A stretch of DNA of 64,000 nucleotides, from assembly GCA_009797885.1 (NCBI GenBank), contig WNKP01000011.1, positions 1-64,000 of the forward strand, written 5' to 3'. Under the pieces are notes generated by a model that was not told the DNA's origin, did no database searches, and worked only from the letters and a program-made list of their open reading frames with translations. This DNA comes from Flavobacteriaceae bacterium GF1. Its GTDB lineage: Bacteria; Bacteroidota; Bacteroidia; Flavobacteriales; Flavobacteriaceae. Each line of letters opens with the position of its first letter. The stretch's first letter is position 1. Positions 42,319 to 52,884 of the stretch are shown here, piece after piece. Position numbers and translations under genes: made by a program.

Positions 42319-42582
42319 ATGAAATTTTACTACGTTTATATTCTTCTATGCTCAGATGGTTTTACCTATACGGGTATCACCGAAAATGTAACGAGACGTT
42401 TCAACGAACATCAAGATGGAATGAATCCCAATGCATTCACATTTAAAAGAAGGCCGGTTCAACTCATCTTCCAACAAGAATTCATTGATGTGTTGCAAGC
42501 CATATATTTTGAAAAGAAAATCAAGAAATGGAGCGCCAAAAAGAAACTGGCGTTGGCAAATGGAAATTTTAATCTCCTCTAG
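42319..42582 (+). CDS. GIY-YIG nuclease-domain small protein (UPF0213-like)
   Basis: The 87-residue protein is essentially a single GIY-YIG domain. VYIL at 6-9 and YTG at 17-19 are the two short motifs, followed by the conserved helix TENVTRRFNEHQ with Arg, and a C-terminal KKIKKWSAKKKLALANGN segment with the usual Lys-rich ending. Such proteins are predicted endonucleases of unknown cellular role, and many copies occur in flavobacterial genomes. It is alone in its interval and is flanked on both sides by inverted copies of a 22-bp REP-like sequence. I see no partner gene. Confidence 0.9.
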   Translation: MKFYYVYILLCSDGFTYTGITENVTRRFNEHQDGMNPNAFTFKRRPVQLIFQQEFIDVLQAIYFEKKIKKWSAKKKLALANGNFNLL

Positions 42583-42975
42583 ATTTTAGCGGAATGTAGA
42601 AATGCGACACATTATAAGTACAATACCAAAAATGAAAAATGACCTCAATCTGTCTTATCGAACATAATCAAGATACCAATTGGGGCTTTAAAGTTTTTAG
42701 TTCCAAGGAGGTCTCGACTGCGCTCGACCTGACCAACAGGGTGAATTAAAACATTATATTTCCGAACATCCATGAAGGTAATGAATACCGCTATGGTGTG
42801 TTTATAATGACATCAATCCCGTACAATAATATCGCCGCAACATGCCGTCGGATTGCCGAAGGAATTAGGATAGCACTATCCCAAGAAACTTTCGTTATAG
42901 CCCATCAACTCGATGTTTTTAAGACTATATCCAATCTAACGCACAGTGCGGCGACAAATAATCGGTTCTAACGCA
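42583..42975. other. Gap between the GIY-YIG gene and pccB
   Basis: This 390-base stretch contains the right REP-like copy at 42708-42729. It also has a 54-codon plus-strand frame at 42807-42971 (starting MTSIPYNNIAATCRRIAEG) that ends 5 bases before the pccB stop. That frame has no recognisable family and no coupling to a neighbour, so I do not call it a gene. Nothing else is seen. Confidence 0.5.
42708..42729. repeat. REP-like palindrome (right copy, inverted)
   Basis: The 22 bases are the exact reverse complement of 42243-42264, with core TCGACTGCGCTCGA. The two copies enclose a 487-base interval whose only gene is the GIY-YIG protein. A diverged relative is at about 8976-8994 next to tRNA-Pro. 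Confidence 0.85.
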
Positions 42976-44517
42976 TTACAGCGGAATATTTCCGTGTTTC
43001 TTCCAGGGGTTCTCCACTTCCTTATTTTCCAACATGGCAAAGGTTTTCAGCAATTTCCTTCTCGTATTCTCAGGTAGAATAACCTCATCTATAAAGCCAC
43101 GTCTTGCCGCACGGTACGGATTGGCAAACTTATCCCCGTATTCCTTTTCTTTCTCCTTAAGCTTTGCTTCGGGATCATCCGCTGCCGCAATCTCCCTTCT
43201 AAAAATGATCTCACTAGCACCCTTGGCCCCCATTACCGCAATCTCCGCAGTGGGCCATGCATAGTTAAAGTCGGCTCCAATATGCTTGGAATTCATCACA
43301 TCATAAGCACCACCATAGGCTTTTCTGGTAATTACGGTTACTCGCGGTACCGTAGCTTCACTTAGGGCATACAACAGTTTAGCACCATGATTGATGATTC
43401 CCGTCCACTCCTGGTCGGTTCCCGGTAAAAATCCGGGCACATCCACCAATACCAACAATGGAATGTTGAAAGCATCACAAAAACGGGTGAAACGGGCCGC
43501 TTTTGTAGAGCTCTTCACGCCGAGCACCCCTGCCAAAAACATAGGGTTGTTGGCAATAACACCAATACTTCGTCCCCCCAATCGGGCGAAACCAACAATG
43601 ATGTTCTCTGCATAGTCCTTATGGATTTCATAAAAGGAATCTTCATCAATAATACCCTCTATGACATCGTGCATATCATAGGGTTTATTTGGATTATCAG
43701 GAACCAGGCCTCGCAACTGCTCCCTTATCTCATCCCCTAGTTCATAAGGAATTGTGTTTGGTTTTTCCTGGTTGTTCTGTGGGAGATAATCCAAAAGTTT
43801 TTTGACATCCTCCAGACAAGCGGCATCATTGGCCGAGGTCTTATGGGCAACCCCCGATTTTGAGGCATGGGTATTGGCACCCCCAAGTTCCTCGGAAGTC
43901 ACTTCCTCATTGGTTACCGTTTTAACAACATTGGGTCCCGTAACAAACATATAACTGGTCTGCTCCACCATCAGGATAAAATCGGTCATTGCCGGTGAGT
44001 ACACTGCACCACCCGCGCAAGGCCCCATAATGGCGGACAACTGCGGAATTACCCCGGACGCCTGTACGTTCCGATAGAAAATATCGGCATACCCCCCCAA
44101 GGATTTAACCCCTTCTTGAATACGGGCTCCCCCAGAATCATTAAGTCCAATGATCGGGGCGCCAACCTTCATGGCCAGGTCCATAACCTTGCAAATCTTC
44201 TCTGCATGGGTTTCGGACAACGCACCTCCGAAGACGGTAAAATCCTGGGCATAAACGTAAACCAATCGCCCATTTACCGTTCCATAACCTGTAACCACGC
44301 CATCCCCAAAATAAATTTCCTTGTCCATCCCAAAATCCGTGGTACGGTGGGTGACCAAAACACCCATTTCCTCAAAAGAACCATCATCCAACAGATAATT
44401 GATCCGTTCCCTGGCAGTTAACTTCTTTTTGGCATGTTGCTTTTCAATACGCTTCTCGCCACCGCCCAAGTGGGCAAGGGTCACTCGTTCTTCCAGCTTT
44501 TTTAATTTATCGTCCAT
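42976..44517 (-). CDS. pccB: Propionyl-CoA carboxylase beta (carboxyltransferase) subunit
   Basis: The 513-residue protein carries the acyl-CoA carboxyltransferase signatures: [36 protein letters not shown] (acyl-CoA site), and [20 protein letters not shown] with [14 protein letters not shown] in the C-terminal half. The length is typical of PccB. It moves the carboxyl group from biotin to propionyl-CoA, forming methylmalonyl-CoA. It is the last gene of the minus-strand biotin carboxylase operon and lies opposite the mutA-mutB genes. Acetyl-CoA as an alternative substrate cannot be excluded from sequence. Confidence 0.93.
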   Translation of the reverse strand: MDDKLKKLEERVTLAHLGGGEKRIEKQHAKKKLTARERINYLLDDGSFEEMGVLVTHRTTDFGMDKEIYFGDGVVTGYGTVNGRLVYVYAQDFTVFGGALSETHAEKICKVMDLAMKVGAPIIGLNDSGGARIQEGVKSLGGYADIFYRNVQASGVIPQLSAIMGPCAGGAVYSPAMTDFILMVEQTSYMFVTGPNVVKTVTNEEVTSEELGGANTHASKSGVAHKTSANDAACLEDVKKLLDYLPQNNQEKPNTIPYELGDEIREQLRGLVPDNPNKPYDMHDVIEGIIDEDSFYEIHKDYAENIIVGFARLGGRSIGVIANNPMFLAGVLGVKSSTKAARFTRFCDAFNIPLLVLVDVPGFLPGTDQEWTGIINHGAKLLYALSEATVPRVTVITRKAYGGAYDVMNSKHIGADFNYAWPTAEIAVMGAKGASEIIFRREIAAADDPEAKLKEKEKEYGDKFANPYRAARRGFIDEVILPENTRRKLLKTFAMLENKEVENPWKKHGNIPL

Positions 44518-44522
44518 TGGAT

Positions 44523-45965
44523 TTAATTTGTGGGTAATTTTAGTTGTTTTTGGTCTTCAAAATATTGTTGCAATGCTATCAGGGCAGCAATCTTGGCCTC
44601 ATTTTCCTTAGCTTCCTGAATCATTTCCGGAGCATAGTAGTTCTTTACGAAATGGGTGTCAAAATTCCCAGATCGGAACGCTTCATGTCTCATCACAAAT
44701 GCTCCAAAGGGTAAGGTGGTCTGTACCCCTTCCACTTCATAGGCCTCAATGGCCTTGATCATCAAGGCAATCGATTCTTCGCGTGTCTTCCCGTAGGTAA
44801 TCAATTTGGAAAGCATGGGGTCGTAATAGATAGGAATATCCATGCCTTCCTCAAAACCATTGTCCACTCGAATGTTTTCACCTACCGGCAACTGGTAACG
44901 TTCCAATTTCCCCACACTTGGCAGGAAATCATTTAAAGGGTCTTCGGCATACACCCGCAACTCCATCGCATGGCCGTTGATCTTCAAATCTTCCTGTTTC
45001 ATGGGCAGTACTTCCCCACGTGCCACTTTTATCTGCAGCTCCACCAAATCCACACCGGAAATTAGTTCGGAGACCGGATGTTCCACCTGTAGACGCGTAT
45101 TCATTTCAAGGAAATAGAAATTGTGGTCGGCATCCATTAAAAATTCAACGGTACCTGCACCCACATAATCACAGGCTTCGGCCACTTTTGTAGCGGCAAT
45201 TCCCATTTCATTTCGCAATTCCGGGGTCAAAATGGACGATGGGGCCTCTTCAACTACCTTTTGGTGTCGACGCTGTATACTACATTCCCGTTCAAAAAAG
45301 TGTAGGATGTTGCCATGCGTATCTGCCATGACCTGAATTTCGATATGACGGGGAGAGGTCACATATTTTTCAATAAAGACGGAGCCATCCCCAAAAGCGG
45401 AAGTGGCCTCACTGATCGCCCGCTTCATTTGGGATTCCAAATCCTCTTCTTTGTCCACAATCCGCATTCCTTTTCCTCCTCCTCCGGCAGAAGCTTTGAT
45501 CAGTACTGGAAAGCCTATTTCCTTGGCAATTTCCTGTGCCTTATCAACATCCGTTATCGCTTCATCTATACCCGGAACCATGGGAATATCATATTTTTTA
45601 ACGGCTTCCTTGGCAGCAAGCTTACTTCCCATCACCCGAATGGCATGGGATTTTGGACCGATGAAAATCAGTCCGTTCTTTTCAACGGCTTCGGCAAAAT
45701 CTGCATTTTCACTTAAAAAACCATATCCGGGATGGATACCGTCTACCTCCAGTTTTTTGGCATATTCAATTATTTTATCCCCCAACAAATAGGATTGGTT
45801 GGAAGGGGGCGGCCCTAGGCAAACTGCCTCGTCCGCAAAGCGCACATGCGGGGCATTTCTATCGGCTTCCGAGAAGACCGCAACGGTTTTTATTCCCATT
45901 TTTTTGGCGGTTCTCATTACCCTAATGGCAATTTCACCACGATTGGCTACTAGTATCTTCTTCAT
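44523..45965 (-). CDS. accC: Acyl-CoA carboxylase biotin carboxylase subunit
   Basis: The 480-residue protein opens [20 protein letters not shown] and contains the ATP-grasp motifs [16 protein letters not shown], the [20 protein letters not shown] stretch and [16 protein letters not shown]. These show an ATP-dependent biotin carboxylase. It has no biotin carrier domain of its own; the carrier is the separate upstream gene 6 bases away. The pccB gene follows after 5 bases. The three together form a propionyl-CoA (or general acyl-CoA) carboxylase. Confidence 0.95.
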   Translation of the reverse strand: MKKILVANRGEIAIRVMRTAKKMGIKTVAVFSEADRNAPHVRFADEAVCLGPPPSNQSYLLGDKIIEYAKKLEVDGIHPGYGFLSENADFAEAVEKNGLIFIGPKSHAIRVMGSKLAAKEAVKKYDIPMVPGIDEAITDVDKAQEIAKEIGFPVLIKASAGGGGKGMRIVDKEEDLESQMKRAISEATSAFGDGSVFIEKYVTSPRHIEIQVMADTHGNILHFFERECSIQRRHQKVVEEAPSSILTPELRNEMGIAATKVAEACDYVGAGTVEFLMDADHNFYFLEMNTRLQVEHPVSELISGVDLVELQIKVARGEVLPMKQEDLKINGHAMELRVYAEDPLNDFLPSVGKLERYQLPVGENIRVDNGFEEGMDIPIYYDPMLSKLITYGKTREESIALMIKAIEAYEVEGVQTTLPFGAFVMRHEAFRSGNFDTHFVKNYYAPEMIQEAKENEAKIAALIALQQYFEDQKQLKLPTN

Positions 45966-45971
45966 CGTTTA

Positions 45972-46457
45972 CTATTCAAAAGTGATCAATACATGTTTCT
46001 TTTCAACGGCTTCACCTTGTTTTACGGTAATGCTCTTAATGGTGCCTTCCCTTGGAGAGGTAATTACATTCTCCATTTTCATGGCCTCCAGAATAAGAAG
46101 CGCATCACCCTCTTTTACCTCCTGTCCTTCAGACACGGAAACCTCCAAGATCAAACCGGGCATAGGAGCTTCTATACTGCTCACCTGTGCCGAAGCACCC
46201 AGGGCGAAGCCCATTTCATCAATCAATAAATCCAAAGGATTTGCAATGGCCACCGCATAATTGGCATTGTTCACCTTTACGCCATAACTTTTTCCGTAGA
46301 AATCCTTGGAACTAAAATCGATGTGATACGTTTGGTTGTTTTCCAGTAAGTGAAAGGAGTCGGTTCCTGTTTTGACCAAATCCAGGGATTTAAGGTCATC
46401 TGCTGTAAATTGAAACTCATATTGGTCGTTGACCTTGAGTTTAAAATTTTTTTTCAT
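45972..46457 (-). CDS. Biotin carboxyl carrier subunit of acyl-CoA carboxylase
   Basis: The 161-residue protein has a C-terminal biotinyl domain (about 93-161) with EAMKMENVI, in which Lys127 is the biotinylation site, preceded by APMPGLILEVSVSEGQEV. The first 90 residues form a small beta-rich domain that probably docks to the other subunits. It is the first gene of the operon with accC and pccB. The promoter lies in the 200-base interval shared with the divergent udk gene. Confidence 0.92.
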   Translation of the reverse strand: MKKNFKLKVNDQYEFQFTADDLKSLDLVKTGTDSFHLLENNQTYHIDFSSKDFYGKSYGVKVNNANYAVAIANPLDLLIDEMGFALGASAQVSSIEAPMPGLILEVSVSEGQEVKEGDALLILEAMKMENVITSPREGTIKSITVKQGEAVEKKHVLITFE

Positions 46458-46625
46458 AAAGGGACTATATAGTTATTTTTAAATATAAAGGTTTCACCCA
46501 AAATCAGCAACCAAAACTACACCCTCCATATATCCCATTATATGAAAAATGTCATGTTTCCGATAGATTTTTAGTCGTACCTATGCAATCAAATTCTAAC
46601 GAAGCCCAACTTCTAAGGATGCCTT

Positions 46626-46641
46626 CAAATGTGTACATTTG
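46626..46641 (+). promoter_or_regulatory. Palindrome with TAnnTTTG box upstream of udk
   Basis: CAAATGT-GT-ACATTTG is an inverted repeat whose right half includes TACATTTG (46634-46641), a match to the -7 element. It lies 16 bases before the udk ATG at 46658, so the leader would be very short. It could be a regulated promoter for udk-divIC-mutA-mutB. This rests on sequence pattern only. Confidence 0.35.
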
Positions 46642-46657
46642 GATTAAACTTTTAGTA

Positions 46658-47266
46658 ATGCTTATCATAGGAATTGCTGGTGGGACGGGTTGTGGTAAAA
46701 CCACGGTGGTAAAACAGATCATAGAACAGCTACCAAAGGACGAAGTAGTTGTGATATCACAGGATTCCTATTACAACGATTTGGGGCATCTCACCAAGGA
46801 AGAACGTAGCCAGGTGAATTTTGACCATCCAAATTCCATTGATTTTGAATTGCTCATTGAACATGTTAAAGAGTTAAAATCGGGTAAAACCATAGAAATA
46901 CCCATTTATTCTTTTGTTGAGGAGACCCGATTGCAAGGAACCGTAAAGACCGAGCCCAAAAAAGTGGTCATTGTAGAAGGAATATTGGTATTGAGCAATC
47001 CCAGGCTAAGGGAACTCTTCGACATGAAAATTTATGTGCATGCGGATTCCGACGAGCGTCTGATAAGACGATTGCAACGCGACATCAGGGAACGGGGACA
47101 TGATCTGGAAAAGGTGCTGCACCGTTATCAAACTGCCGTTAAGCCCATGCATAACGAATTCATTGAGCCTACCAAGGAATTTGCCGATATCATTATTCCC
47201 AACAATCATTACAATACGGTGGCCGTGGATATGGTTCGGACCATTATCAATCAAAAGCTGGTGTGA
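46658..47266 (+). CDS. udk: Uridine kinase
   Basis: From ATG 46658 the 202-residue protein starts MLIIGIAGGTGCGKTTVVKQ, with the P-loop GGTGCGKTT at once, as in the family; the longer frame from 46583 adds unrelated residues. Further signatures are VVISQDSYYNDL, VNFDHPNSIDFELL, IPIYSFVEETR and IVEGILVLSNPRLRELFDMK. It phosphorylates uridine and cytidine in pyrimidine salvage. It is followed at 1-base spacing by the DivIC-like gene. Confidence 0.95.
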   Translation: MLIIGIAGGTGCGKTTVVKQIIEQLPKDEVVVISQDSYYNDLGHLTKEERSQVNFDHPNSIDFELLIEHVKELKSGKTIEIPIYSFVEETRLQGTVKTEPKKVVIVEGILVLSNPRLRELFDMKIYVHADSDERLIRRLQRDIRERGHDLEKVLHRYQTAVKPMHNEFIEPTKEFADIIIPNNHYNTVAVDMVRTIINQKLV

Positions 47267-47267
47267 T

Positions 47268-47594
47268 ATGGGCTGGAAGGAATTAAGGCAGAAAAAATGG
47301 TTCAAGGTATTTACCAATACCTATATATTGGTATTGACCATTTTTGTGATTTGGATGGCATTTTTTGATACCAATTCCTTGTTGATACATAGGGAACTGC
47401 AACAAGAAATCAATAAGTTGGAGCAACAAAAGGACTTTTTGCAAAAAGAAATTGAAAAGGACAAAAAACTGCTCAATGAGCTAAAGGACCCCAAAGCCCT
47501 GGAAAAGTATGCCAGGGAACACTATTACATGAAAAAGGACAATGAAGAAGTCTTTTTGATAGAATATGAAGACAGTACAAAAGTGGGAAATTAA
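47268..47594 (+). CDS. Septum formation initiator protein (FtsB/DivIC family)
   Basis: The ATG at 47268, just after the udk stop, opens a 108-residue protein. It has one membrane segment (TYILVLTIFVIWMAFF, about 17-32), then a periplasmic coiled coil (LQQEINKLEQQKDFLQKEI). It ends with the family motif around LEKYAREHYYMKKDNEEVF. FtsB/DivIC proteins bridge the division complex at the septum. The placement between udk and mutA is, from memory, a conserved flavobacterial order. Confidence 0.88.
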   Translation: MGWKELRQKKWFKVFTNTYILVLTIFVIWMAFFDTNSLLIHRELQQEINKLEQQKDFLQKEIEKDKKLLNELKDPKALEKYAREHYYMKKDNEEVFLIEYEDSTKVGN

Positions 47595-47596
47595 CT

Positions 47597-48988
47597 ATGA
47601 AAAACAATTCGCTTTTTTCGGATTTTGACCCTGTTTTAGCCAAACAGTGGAAACAGAAAATTCAAATGGATTTAAGAGGTGCCGACTATAACGACACCTT
47701 GATTTGGGAATCTTTGGAAGGCATAAAGGTAAAACCATTTTACAACCACGAAGATGTGGAGGCCAATTCCAATTTTCAATTTACCGGGGAGCATACCTGG
47801 CAGATAGGTCAGATCGTTTATGGGGGCAACCCCAATTTGGCCAATAAAAAGGCTTTGGACATTTTAAAAAGGGGGGCTGGTTCCCTAATTTTTGAAATCT
47901 CCGACGCGGATATGGATTGGTCAGCATTATTGAGTGGCATTCCCCTGGAATCCATTCCAATTCATCTTGACTTTCATACCATGGAAATTGGGGCCTTGGA
48001 ACGTTTACAAAAGTATCTGGGGGACCGCACCTCCAAAATATACCTTCACCTGGATATTATTGGGCATTTGGCCAAAAGTGGAAATTGGTACCAGAACATG
48101 GAAAAGGACCACGAGGCATTTGATCAAATCCAAAACTTAACAGCTATGACAAAGGGTATTTCCGCAATTTCGGTGGATATGTCCCTGTACCAAAATGCCG
48201 GAGCAAATATTGTACAACAACTGGCCTATGGATTGGCACATGCGAATGAATATTTGAATCGTTCCAAAGATGTCATTTCCAACATTACTAATGGAGGCGT
48301 AACGTTTAAAGTAGCCATTGGGCCCAATTATTTCTTTGAAATTGCAAAACTCAAAGCCCTGAGATGGCTATGGAAGTCCCTTGCCGCGGAATATGGCATC
48401 GAAACCGATTGCCACATTTTGGCCGTTCCTTCCAAACGCAATAAAGCACTCTACGATTATAATGTGAATATGCTCAGGACCACCTCGGAATGCATGTCCG
48501 CGGTCTTGGGTGGTGCAAATATCGTCTGTAATCAATCCTATGATGCGCTCTACCATAAGGATAATGAGTTTGGGGAGCGTATTGCCAGAAATCAATTGTT
48601 GCTATTAAAAGAGGAAAGTTATTTTGATGAGGCGATAAAAGCTTCCGAGGGAAGCTATTATATAGAGGCATTGACACAGGAACTAGCAGAAAAGGCTTTG
48701 GGGCTCTTTAAGCAATTGGAGGCCTCCGGTGGATTTTTGGTTGAATTGAAAAAGGGAATCATCCAGAAAAAAATCAAAGAAGCCGCTGCCAAAGAACAAG
48801 AACAGTTCGATGCTGGAAAATTGGTACTCCTGGGCACCAATAAATATCAAAATCCTGAGGACAAAATGAAGGACAGCCTGGAACTCTTCCCATTCCTCAA
48901 AACAGATAAAAGAAAAACTTTGGTCGAACCTATCCTGGAAAAACGGTTATCCGAGTCCTTGGAACAAAATCGGTTGAAAGATGAGTAG
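47597..48988 (+). CDS. mutA: Methylmalonyl-CoA mutase small subunit
   Basis: The 463-residue protein resembles the barrel part of methylmalonyl-CoA mutase. It opens [20 protein letters not shown] and has [37 protein letters not shown] and [20 protein letters not shown]-like stretches. It lacks a C-terminal B12-binding domain and is shorter than the Propionibacterium subunit (about 640). It pairs with the catalytic large subunit, whose gene overlaps by 8 bases. It is structural rather than catalytic by family knowledge. Confidence 0.9.
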   Translation: MKNNSLFSDFDPVLAKQWKQKIQMDLRGADYNDTLIWESLEGIKVKPFYNHEDVEANSNFQFTGEHTWQIGQIVYGGNPNLANKKALDILKRGAGSLIFEISDADMDWSALLSGIPLESIPIHLDFHTMEIGALERLQKYLGDRTSKIYLHLDIIGHLAKSGNWYQNMEKDHEAFDQIQNLTAMTKGISAISVDMSLYQNAGANIVQQLAYGLAHANEYLNRSKDVISNITNGGVTFKVAIGPNYFFEIAKLKALRWLWKSLAAEYGIETDCHILAVPSKRNKALYDYNVNMLRTTSECMSAVLGGANIVCNQSYDALYHKDNEFGERIARNQLLLLKEESYFDEAIKASEGSYYIEALTQELAEKALGLFKQLEASGGFLVELKKGIIQKKIKEAAAKEQEQFDAGKLVLLGTNKYQNPEDKMKDSLELFPFLKTDKRKTLVEPILEKRLSESLEQNRLKDE

Positions 48989-51050
48989 AAAAAATATCCA
49001 AGAGCTAACGCTCAAAACTTCAAATCAAAAAGAACAAGCAACCAAGCTGGGCCATGAAAATTTTGTGGCCGGTATCCGTCCATTTCTCCGTGGTCCCTAC
49101 TCCACAATGTACGTACGCCGACCATGGACCATACGGCAATATGCGGGATTCTCCACTGCAGAGGAGAGCAACGCTTTCTACCGCAGAAATCTGGCCGCTG
49201 GCCAGAAGGGACTTTCCGTTGCCTTTGATCTGCCAACGCACCGGGGCTATGACAGTGATAACGAACGTGTGGTAGGCGATGTGGGTAAAGCGGGCGTGGC
49301 CATAGACTCCGTGGAGGACATGAAAATTTTGTTCGATGGAATTCCACTCGACAAAATGTCCGTTTCCATGACCATGAACGGGGCCGTTATTCCCGTAATG
49401 GCCTTCTATATAGTAGCGGCAATGGAACAAGGGGTAGAATTAAACCAGCTTTCCGGGACCATCCAAAACGATATTCTAAAGGAATTCATGGTGAGGAATA
49501 CATATATCTATCCCCCAACACCGTCGATGCAGTTGATTGCGGATATCTTCGAGTATACCAGTCAAAATATGCCCCGTTTCAACAGCATCAGTATTTCTGG
49601 ATACCACATGCATGAGGCAGGTGCCCCAGCGGCTATGGAAATAGCCTATACCCTGGCCGATGGAATCGAGTATATTAGGACGGGGTTAAAAGCAGGATTG
49701 AAAATTGACGAGTTTGCCCCCCGTCTCTCCTTCTTTTGGGGTATTGGTATGAAGCACTTTACCGAAATCGCCAAAATGCGGGCGGCACGAATGCTTTGGG
49801 CCAAATTGGTCAAGGAATTTGACCCAGCGAACGAAAAATCCCTGATGTTGCGTACCCATTCCCAGACCAGTGGTTGGAGCTTAACAGAGCAAGATCCGTT
49901 CAATAACGTAGCACGGACCACCATTGAGGCCATGGCCGCAGCCTTTGGCGGAACCCAGAGTCTGCACACCAACGCACTTGATGAAGCAATAGCGCTACCA
50001 ACGGATTTTAGTGCCAGAATTGCGCGTAATACGCAAATTTACCTGCAGCAGGAGACCCATATCACCCGTACGGTGGATCCTTGGGCGGGAAGCCATTATG
50101 TAGAAAAATTGACAGATGAAATCGCTTCGGAAGCCTGGGAACTCATCAAAGAAGTGGAAGATTTGGGCGGAATGACCAAAGCCATTGAAGCAGGAATTCC
50201 AAAATTGCGAATTGAAGAGGCAGCTGCCAAAAAACAAGCGCGATTGGATAGTGGACAGGAAGTATTGGTTGGTGTGAACAAATATGTTCTGGAAAACGAG
50301 GACGACCTGCAAATTCTGGAGGTTGACAATAAAAAGGTACGACAACAACAGGTAGAGGGAATTGCGGAAATTCGAAAAGGACGTGATGCAGAAAAAGTCC
50401 AAAAGGCATTGTTGGACATAGAACAGGCCTCTGCCAGGAAGATGAAGGACGGAAGCGGTGAAAATTTGTTAGCTTTAGCTGTAATTGCAGCCAAGGAAAG
50501 GGCAACCCTGGGTGAAATCAGTGATGCCATGGAAAAGGTCTTTGGTAGGCATAAAGCGCAAATTCAATCGGTAAGTGGCGTGTATTCCAAAGAAATTAAG
50601 GACGATAAAAGTTTTGAAAAGGCCAGGGAAATGGCGGACGCTTTTGCAGAGCAGGAAGGCCGACGCCCCCGTATCATGGTGGCCAAAATGGGACAGGATG
50701 GTCATGACCGAGGTGCCAAAGTGGTCGCCACAGGTTATGCCGATCTAGGTTTCGACGTGGATATAGGACCGCTTTTCCAAACGCCGGAAGAAGTGGCCAA
50801 ACAAGCTGTGGAAAACGATGTACATGTCCTGGGGGTATCTTCCCTCGCAGCAGGGCACAAAACCCTGGTTCCCAATGTAATCCAAGAGCTTAAAAACTAT
50901 GGTAGGGAGGACATTATGGTGATTGTTGGCGGGGTTATCCCCAAACAGGATTATGATTTCCTTTTTGATTCGGGCGCGATGGCCGTTTTTGGTCCAGGTA
51001 CCAAAATCAGCGAAGCAGCCATTGAAATTTTGGGGATTTTGATGCGGTAA
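48981..51050 (+). CDS. mutB: Methylmalonyl-CoA mutase large (catalytic) subunit
   Basis: The 689-residue protein has the acyl-CoA barrel (about 25-540) with [38 protein letters not shown] and [13 protein letters not shown]. The C-terminal cobalamin domain has [13 protein letters not shown] with His575 as lower axial ligand and [14 protein letters not shown]. The enzyme interconverts methylmalonyl-CoA and succinyl-CoA using adenosylcobalamin. With the divergent pccB operon it covers most of propionate oxidation; the epimerase is not in the window. Confidence 0.96.
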   Translation: MSRKNIQELTLKTSNQKEQATKLGHENFVAGIRPFLRGPYSTMYVRRPWTIRQYAGFSTAEESNAFYRRNLAAGQKGLSVAFDLPTHRGYDSDNERVVGDVGKAGVAIDSVEDMKILFDGIPLDKMSVSMTMNGAVIPVMAFYIVAAMEQGVELNQLSGTIQNDILKEFMVRNTYIYPPTPSMQLIADIFEYTSQNMPRFNSISISGYHMHEAGAPAAMEIAYTLADGIEYIRTGLKAGLKIDEFAPRLSFFWGIGMKHFTEIAKMRAARMLWAKLVKEFDPANEKSLMLRTHSQTSGWSLTEQDPFNNVARTTIEAMAAAFGGTQSLHTNALDEAIALPTDFSARIARNTQIYLQQETHITRTVDPWAGSHYVEKLTDEIASEAWELIKEVEDLGGMTKAIEAGIPKLRIEEAAAKKQARLDSGQEVLVGVNKYVLENEDDLQILEVDNKKVRQQQVEGIAEIRKGRDAEKVQKALLDIEQASARKMKDGSGENLLALAVIAAKERATLGEISDAMEKVFGRHKAQIQSVSGVYSKEIKDDKSFEKAREMADAFAEQEGRRPRIMVAKMGQDGHDRGAKVVATGYADLGFDVDIGPLFQTPEEVAKQAVENDVHVLGVSSLAAGHKTLVPNVIQELKNYGREDIMVIVGGVIPKQDYDFLFDSGAMAVFGPGTKISEAAIEILGILMR

Positions 51051-51149
51051 AAACCGTAAAACATTTTAGTAACGATTTAAAAACCAAACTTTAACTTTCT
51101 TTAACGCAAGCTGTTGCACTTATTCACCTAGTGTTAACAAATTCCGCTT

Positions 51150-51177
51150 TTTGGCGTTATAAATAATTGTATTTTTA
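51150..51177 (+). promoter_or_regulatory. Predicted promoter of parA
   Basis: TTTG at 51150-51153 and TATTTTTA at 51170-51177 are separated by 16 bases and match the Bacteroidota -33 and -7 elements approximately. The transcript would start about 15 bases before the parA ATG at 51199. The 148-base gap after mutB is otherwise AT-rich and holds no gene. Confidence 0.45.
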
Positions 51178-51198
51178 ACCCCTAACTTAACTTATGTA

Positions 51199-51972
51199 AT
51201 GGGCAAAATTATTGCTGTTGCGAATCAAAAAGGTGGGGTTGGAAAAACGACTACTACGGTAAATTTAGCGGCCTCATTAGGGGTTTTGGAAAAGAAAGTC
51301 CTATTAATTGATGCCGATCCCCAGGCCAATGCCACATCAGGGCTGGGAGTTGACGTAGATAGTGTGGAAAAAGGCACCTACCAATTATTGGAGCATACCC
51401 TAACTGCCAAAAGCACCATAGTGCAGACCGCTTCCCCAAATGTTGATCTCATCCCTGCCCATATTGATTTGGTGGCTATTGAGATTGAGTTGGTTGACAA
51501 GGATGACAGGGAATACATGATGAAGCAGGCCATTCAGGAAGTTAGGCAGGATTATGATTTTATATTGATTGATTGTGCCCCTTCCCTTGGGTTGTTGACC
51601 CTGAATGCATTGACCGCGGCAGATTCAGTGATGATACCCATTCAATGCGAGTATTTTGCCCTGGAAGGATTGGGGAAATTATTGAACACCGTAAAAAGCG
51701 TACAGCGAATCCACAATACGGATTTGGACATTGAAGGGATGTTGCTCACCATGTTCGACTCCAGGCTTCGATTGTCCAATCAGGTGGTGGAAGAAGTAAA
51801 AAAACACTTTGCGGATATGGTTTTTAATACCATTATCCAGCGAAACGTGAAGCTAAGTGAAGCACCCAGTTATGGAGAGAGTATCATAAAATATGATGCC
51901 AGTAGTCGAGGGGCATCCAACTATTTGAACTTGGCGCAAGAATTATTGAACAAGAACAAGGAAAAAGTTTAA
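51199..51972 (+). CDS. parA: Chromosome-partitioning ATPase ParA (Soj)
   Basis: The 257-residue protein starts MGKIIAVANQKGGVGKTTTT with the deviant Walker A KGGVGKTT at 11-18, then LLIDADPQANATSGLG and ILIDCAPSLGLLTLNAL. These are typical of chromosomal Soj-type ParA, which forms nucleoid-bound gradients that move ParB-parS complexes. The parB gene starts one base after its stop. No parS site was recognised in the window. Confidence 0.97.
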   Translation: MGKIIAVANQKGGVGKTTTTVNLAASLGVLEKKVLLIDADPQANATSGLGVDVDSVEKGTYQLLEHTLTAKSTIVQTASPNVDLIPAHIDLVAIEIELVDKDDREYMMKQAIQEVRQDYDFILIDCAPSLGLLTLNALTAADSVMIPIQCEYFALEGLGKLLNTVKSVQRIHNTDLDIEGMLLTMFDSRLRLSNQVVEEVKKHFADMVFNTIIQRNVKLSEAPSYGESIIKYDASSRGASNYLNLAQELLNKNKEKV

Positions 51973-52884
51973 ATGGCAAAGGCGACCAAAAAACAGGCCC
52001 TTGGAAGAGGGCTTTCTGCTTTATTGAAAGATCCTGAAAACGATATACAATCGGTTGGGGACAAAAATGCGGATAAAGTAATTGGTAATGTTGTGGAACT
52101 GGAACTCTCGGCCATAGGGGTCAATCCATTTCAACCCAGGACCAATTTCAATGACGAGTCGCTTCAAGAACTGGCCAGTTCCATAAGGGAATTGGGCATT
52201 ATCCAGCCCATAACGGTCAGAAAACTGGATTTCAATACATACCAGCTCGTTTCGGGAGAACGAAGGTTTAGGGCCTCAAAGTTGGTTGGTCTGGAAACCA
52301 TTCCAGCGTATATCCGCATTGCCAATGACCAGGAATCCCTGGAAATGGCATTGGTGGAAAACATTCAACGCCAAGACCTTGACCCCATTGAAATTGCCCT
52401 TTCCTATCAACGACTGATCGATGAAATTCAACTGACCCAGGAAAAATTAAGCGAGCGCGTAGGCAAAAAGCGTTCAACCATAACCAACTATTTGCGATTG
52501 CTAAAACTCCATCCCATTATCCAGACCGGTATGCGTGATGGTTTCATAAGTATGGGTCATGGTAGGGCCCTTATCAATATTGAAAAGAAAAAAGACCAAA
52601 TAGAGGCCTTTGAAAAAATAGTTGCCAACAGTCTTTCCGTTAGGGAAACCGAACAGCTGGTCCGCGCTTATAAGGAGGGCAGGACCCAGGGAAAAGATGA
52701 AAAAAGGAAAAGCAAGGGCAAATCCCTCCCAGAATACGCCAGCAGCCATTTGGACGGTATTAGGGAATATATGGCCACAAGAGTAGAAATCAATGCCTCG
52801 GATTCCGGAAAAGGTAAAATTGTAATTCCGTTTCATTCCAAAGAAGAGTTTCAACGACTCAAAAAAATACTTTCCGGTGAATAG
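51973..52884 (+). CDS. parB: Chromosome-partitioning protein ParB (Spo0J)
   Basis: The 303-residue protein has ALGRGLSALL at the N-terminus, the nuclease-like/CTPase domain with VNPFQPRTNF and VSGERRFRASKLVGL (GERRFRA is the nucleotide-binding motif). A helix-turn-helix region with MALVENIQRQDLDPIEIALS and LSERVGKKRSTITNYLRLLK follows, then a C-terminal dimerisation segment. It binds parS, loads as a sliding clamp and stimulates ParA. It overlaps the next gene by 8 bases. Confidence 0.97.
   Translation: MAKATKKQALGRGLSALLKDPENDIQSVGDKNADKVIGNVVELELSAIGVNPFQPRTNFNDESLQELASSIRELGIIQPITVRKLDFNTYQLVSGERRFRASKLVGLETIPAYIRIANDQESLEMALVENIQRQDLDPIEIALSYQRLIDEIQLTQEKLSERVGKKRSTITNYLRLLKLHPIIQTGMRDGFISMGHGRALINIEKKKDQIEAFEKIVANSLSVRETEQLVRAYKEGRTQGKDEKRKSKGKSLPEYASSHLDGIREYMATRVEINASDSGKGKIVIPFHSKEEFQRLKKILSGE

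Noticed and set aside
42807-42971. 54-codon frame beginning MTSIPYNNI
   Set aside because: No family resemblance, no coupling to a neighbour, and it ends just before the convergent pccB stop. It could be chance in a 390-base gap.
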